Positions 59,604 through 61,709 of a stretch of 61,709 bases of DNA are shown here, piece after piece. A model generated the notes under the pieces. It made no database searches. It saw only the letters and a list, made by a program, of their open reading frames with translations, and was not told the origin of the DNA. The DNA is taken from the NCBI GenBank assembly GCA_945900685.1, contig CAMDJS010000001.1, positions 1 through 61,709 of the forward strand, given 5' to 3'. Numbering within the stretch: the first letter of the stretch is position 1; each line of letters starts with the position of its first letter. A program made the translations under genes and the position numbers. This stretch comes from Bordetella parapertussis (GTDB lineage: Bacteria > Pseudomonadota > Gammaproteobacteria > Burkholderiales > Burkholderiaceae_C).

Positions 59604-61709
59604 GTGCGTCTTAATTCCATCAAGTTGTCGGGTTTCAAATCCTTTGCGGACGCCACCAACTTTTTGTTGCCGGGTCAACTCGTCGGTGTTGTCGGCCCCA
59701 ACGGATGCGGCAAATCGAACATCATTGATGCGGTCAGGTGGGTGTTAGGCGAAAGCCGCGCCAGTGAATTGCGCGGTGAATCCATGCAGGATGTCATCTT
59801 CAATGGCACCAACACCCGCAAACCAGCCAGTCGCGCCAGTGTGGAGTTGGTGTTTGACAACCAGTCCCACCGCGCTGGCGGTCAGTGGAACCAGTTTGAA
59901 GAAATTGCTGTCAAGCGGGTGCTGACCCGTGACGGTAACAGCAGCTACTACATCAATAACCAACCGGTACGCAGACGCGATATCCAGGATGTGTTTTTAG
60001 GCACCGGTCTTGGCCCCCGCGCTTACGCCATCATTGGTCAAGGCACCATCAGCCGCATCATCGAATCCAAACCCGAAGAACTGCGTTTGTTTTTAGAGGA
60101 AGCTGCAGGCGTTTCCAAATACAAAGAACGCCGCCGTGAAACAGAAAACCGCTTGAGCGATACGCGGGAAAACCTGACGCGGGTGGAAGACATCTTGCGT
60201 GAACTCACGGCCAATCTCGACAAATTGGAGCGCCAGGCAGAGGTGGCGCAAAAATTCAATGGCTTGCAGCAACTCGTCACCCAAAGACAACAGCAGCAAT
60301 GGTTTTTAAAGCGTGCACAAGCGCAGTCAGAGCAACTCATCGTCCACCAACAAGCCGAGCTAGCAGCCAATGCGCTTGAGGGCAAAACTGCCGAATTGCG
60401 CCAGATTGAAGCGGGTGTGGAGCAGATCCGACAAGCGCATTACGAATCCGGCGAGCAGGTCAACCAAGCCCAAGGTCAGTTGTACCAAGCGAGTGCTGAG
60501 GTCGGCCGTCTTGAAGCTGAAATACGTTTTGTGGTCGAAGGCCGTCAACGCGCACAAGAACGCTTGGTACAAATTCAAATTCAGACACAGCATTGGAACG
60601 ATCAGTCTTCACAATCTGTGGCTGAAGCACAGGCGCTGGAAGAAAACCGTGCTGTCCTCGAACCACAAGTCGCCAGTTTGCAAGACGACATGGAGTCTTT
60701 GCAATTGCGTTTGCCAGACATTGAACAAGTTTGGAGTGACGCTCGCCACGAAGTTCAAAACCAATCGCAGCAAGTCAACCAGGTTCAGCAACAAATGAAA
60801 GTGCTGGCCGCCGAGCAACGCGGCTTGCAGGAACAAATCCAACAAATTGAATTGCGGCTTGAGCGACTGAAAACCGACCACGGCGCATTGGATGCGCCAG
60901 ATGACCAACACTTGGAAAAGTTGCAGTTGCAACTCACACAAGCCAAGGAACTCTCTGAGCAAACCCAGGCGCAATCTGATCAACTCGAAGCATCCGCCGA
61001 AGAGGTGGAGCAGTCCCGCAAACAAGCACAGGACAGGTCCAACCAAGAATCTGCCAAATTGGTTGAACTACAGGCGCAACAACAAGCCTTGAAGACTTTG
61101 CAAGAAAAATTACGCAGCGATGAGCGCTTAACGCCTTGGCTGAACAAACATGGCTTGCAGTCCTTGCAACCCTTGTGGAGCAATATACACATCACCCCAG
61201 GATGGGAACAAGCGCTTGAGGCTGCATTGCGTGAAAAATTGGCCGCGCTGGAAGTCTCCAAGATCGATACCGTCAAAGCGTTCGCGACTGACACACCCGC
61301 TACCAAATTAAGTTTTTACTCGCCCTCGGTATCACCAACAGGGGCATCCAGCACCAAGCTGCCGGCTTTGTTCGACCAACTCAAACTCAACGATGCCAGC
61401 CTGAGTCCATTGTTTGCAGACTGGTTGACCGGTTGCTTCACTGCCAAGAGTATGGAAGAAGCGCTTAGCAACAAACAACAGCTTCAACCCGGCCAACAAA
61501 TTTTCACACCGCAAGGCCATGCGGTGAGTATGCACAGCGTGAGCTTTTACGCGCAAGACTCAGAGCAAGCCGGTTTGCTCGCGCGCGCACAAGAAATTGA
61601 AAATCTGGACAAGTTGATCCGTGCCCAGTCATTGATGTCTGAAGAAGCACGTATGCAACTCGCGCGTGCTGAATCCGCTGCGGTTCAATTTGCACAACAG
61701 CGCTCGCAG
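59604..61709 (+). CDS. smc: Chromosome segregation protein SMC (partial, 3' end outside window)
   Basis: This is the N-terminal 702 codons of a large SMC ATPase that compacts and segregates the chromosome. The start is GTG at 59604 with AAGG six bases upstream. Walker A GPNGCGKSN lies at 31-39, followed by the N-lobe blocks GQGTISRIIESKPEEL and FLEEAAGVSKYKERR. A long Gln- and Glu-rich coiled coil occupies about 170-505. The hinge begins near 510 (LNKHGLQSLQPLW, GWEQALEAALREKL) and the second coil starts before the window ends. The frame runs open to the last base. Confidence 0.97.
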   Translation, partial: MRLNSIKLSGFKSFADATNFLLPGQLVGVVGPNGCGKSNIIDAVRWVLGESRASELRGESMQDVIFNGTNTRKPASRASVELVFDNQSHRAGGQWNQFEEIAVKRVLTRDGNSSYYINNQPVRRRDIQDVFLGTGLGPRAYAIIGQGTISRIIESKPEELRLFLEEAAGVSKYKERRRETENRLSDTRENLTRVEDILRELTANLDKLERQAEVAQKFNGLQQLVTQRQQQQWFLKRAQAQSEQLIVHQQAELAANALEGKTAELRQIEAGVEQIRQAHYESGEQVNQAQGQLYQASAEVGRLEAEIRFVVEGRQRAQERLVQIQIQTQHWNDQSSQSVAEAQALEENRAVLEPQVASLQDDMESLQLRLPDIEQVWSDARHEVQNQSQQVNQVQQQMKVLAAEQRGLQEQIQQIELRLERLKTDHGALDAPDDQHLEKLQLQLTQAKELSEQTQAQSDQLEASAEEVEQSRKQAQDRSNQESAKLVELQAQQQALKTLQEKLRSDERLTPWLNKHGLQSLQPLWSNIHITPGWEQALEAALREKLAALEVSKIDTVKAFATDTPATKLSFYSPSVSPTGASSTKLPALFDQLKLNDASLSPLFADWLTGCFTAKSMEEALSNKQQLQPGQQIFTPQGHAVSMHSVSFYAQDSEQAGLLARAQEIENLDKLIRAQSLMSEEARMQLARAESAAVQFAQQRSQ

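Overview
The window is bacterial chromosome of moderate GC and reads as a betaproteobacterium of the order Burkholderiales, probably Comamonadaceae-like. This is inference from gene order and protein sequence: exbB-exbD-lpxK-Trm112-kdsB-adk, clpS-clpA, yebC-purD-hemF-nadD-rsfS-rlmH-maf-rng, tolB-pal-cpoB-tcdA, and prmB/dapE/dapD/dapC next to smc. I see no insertion sequence, integrase, phage module or CRISPR array.

Left part (1-10.7 kb): truB and typA close a translation operon. An EamA-type transporter, a 3-hydroxyisobutyryl-CoA hydrolase and rlmB follow. After a terminator comes a decayed locus, an S8-protease-like lipoprotein fragment split by an in-frame stop, and then a YgiQ-type radical SAM protein. 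A CaiB/BaiF-type protein lies on the other strand behind an inverted repeat.

Aromatic and acyl-CoA region (10.7-28.8 kb): one minus-strand operon runs benzoate-CoA-ligase-like gene, five-gene Liv-type ABC importer, pobA. It couples uptake of an aromatic acid to two ways of activating it. After tRNA-Pro and tRNA-Arg come two paralogous exported proteins with six cysteines at matching spacing, a repeat protein with a translationally coupled 69-residue partner, and a small outer-membrane beta-barrel. Next is a minus-strand set of a Crp/Fnr regulator, a phosphotransferase, an ACAD10/11-type acyl-CoA dehydrogenase and a YfcG-type glutathione transferase. It resembles the LvaA/LvaC and ACAD10/11 chemistry on 4-hydroxyacyl-CoA. 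Upstream of it are a crotonase-family protein and a PaaH-type dehydrogenase.

Housekeeping region (28.8-61.7 kb): lexA has two adjacent SOS boxes and a 92-residue downstream gene, and diverges from an asparaginase. Then come the lipid A/KDO cluster, xseA, icd, a cold-shock protein, clpS-clpA, the tightly overlapped yebC-to-rng run, msbA, the Tol-Pal genes, tRNA-Lys, an ABC-F ATPase with prmB, the lysine/diaminopimelate genes dapC-dapD-dapE, a small HPt-like protein, and the first 702 codons of smc, cut by the window end.

Many neighbours overlap by ATGA or TGATG, so translational coupling is common. Several genes clearly start with TTG or GTG (icd, nadD, exbB, yebC, pal, tcdA, smc).
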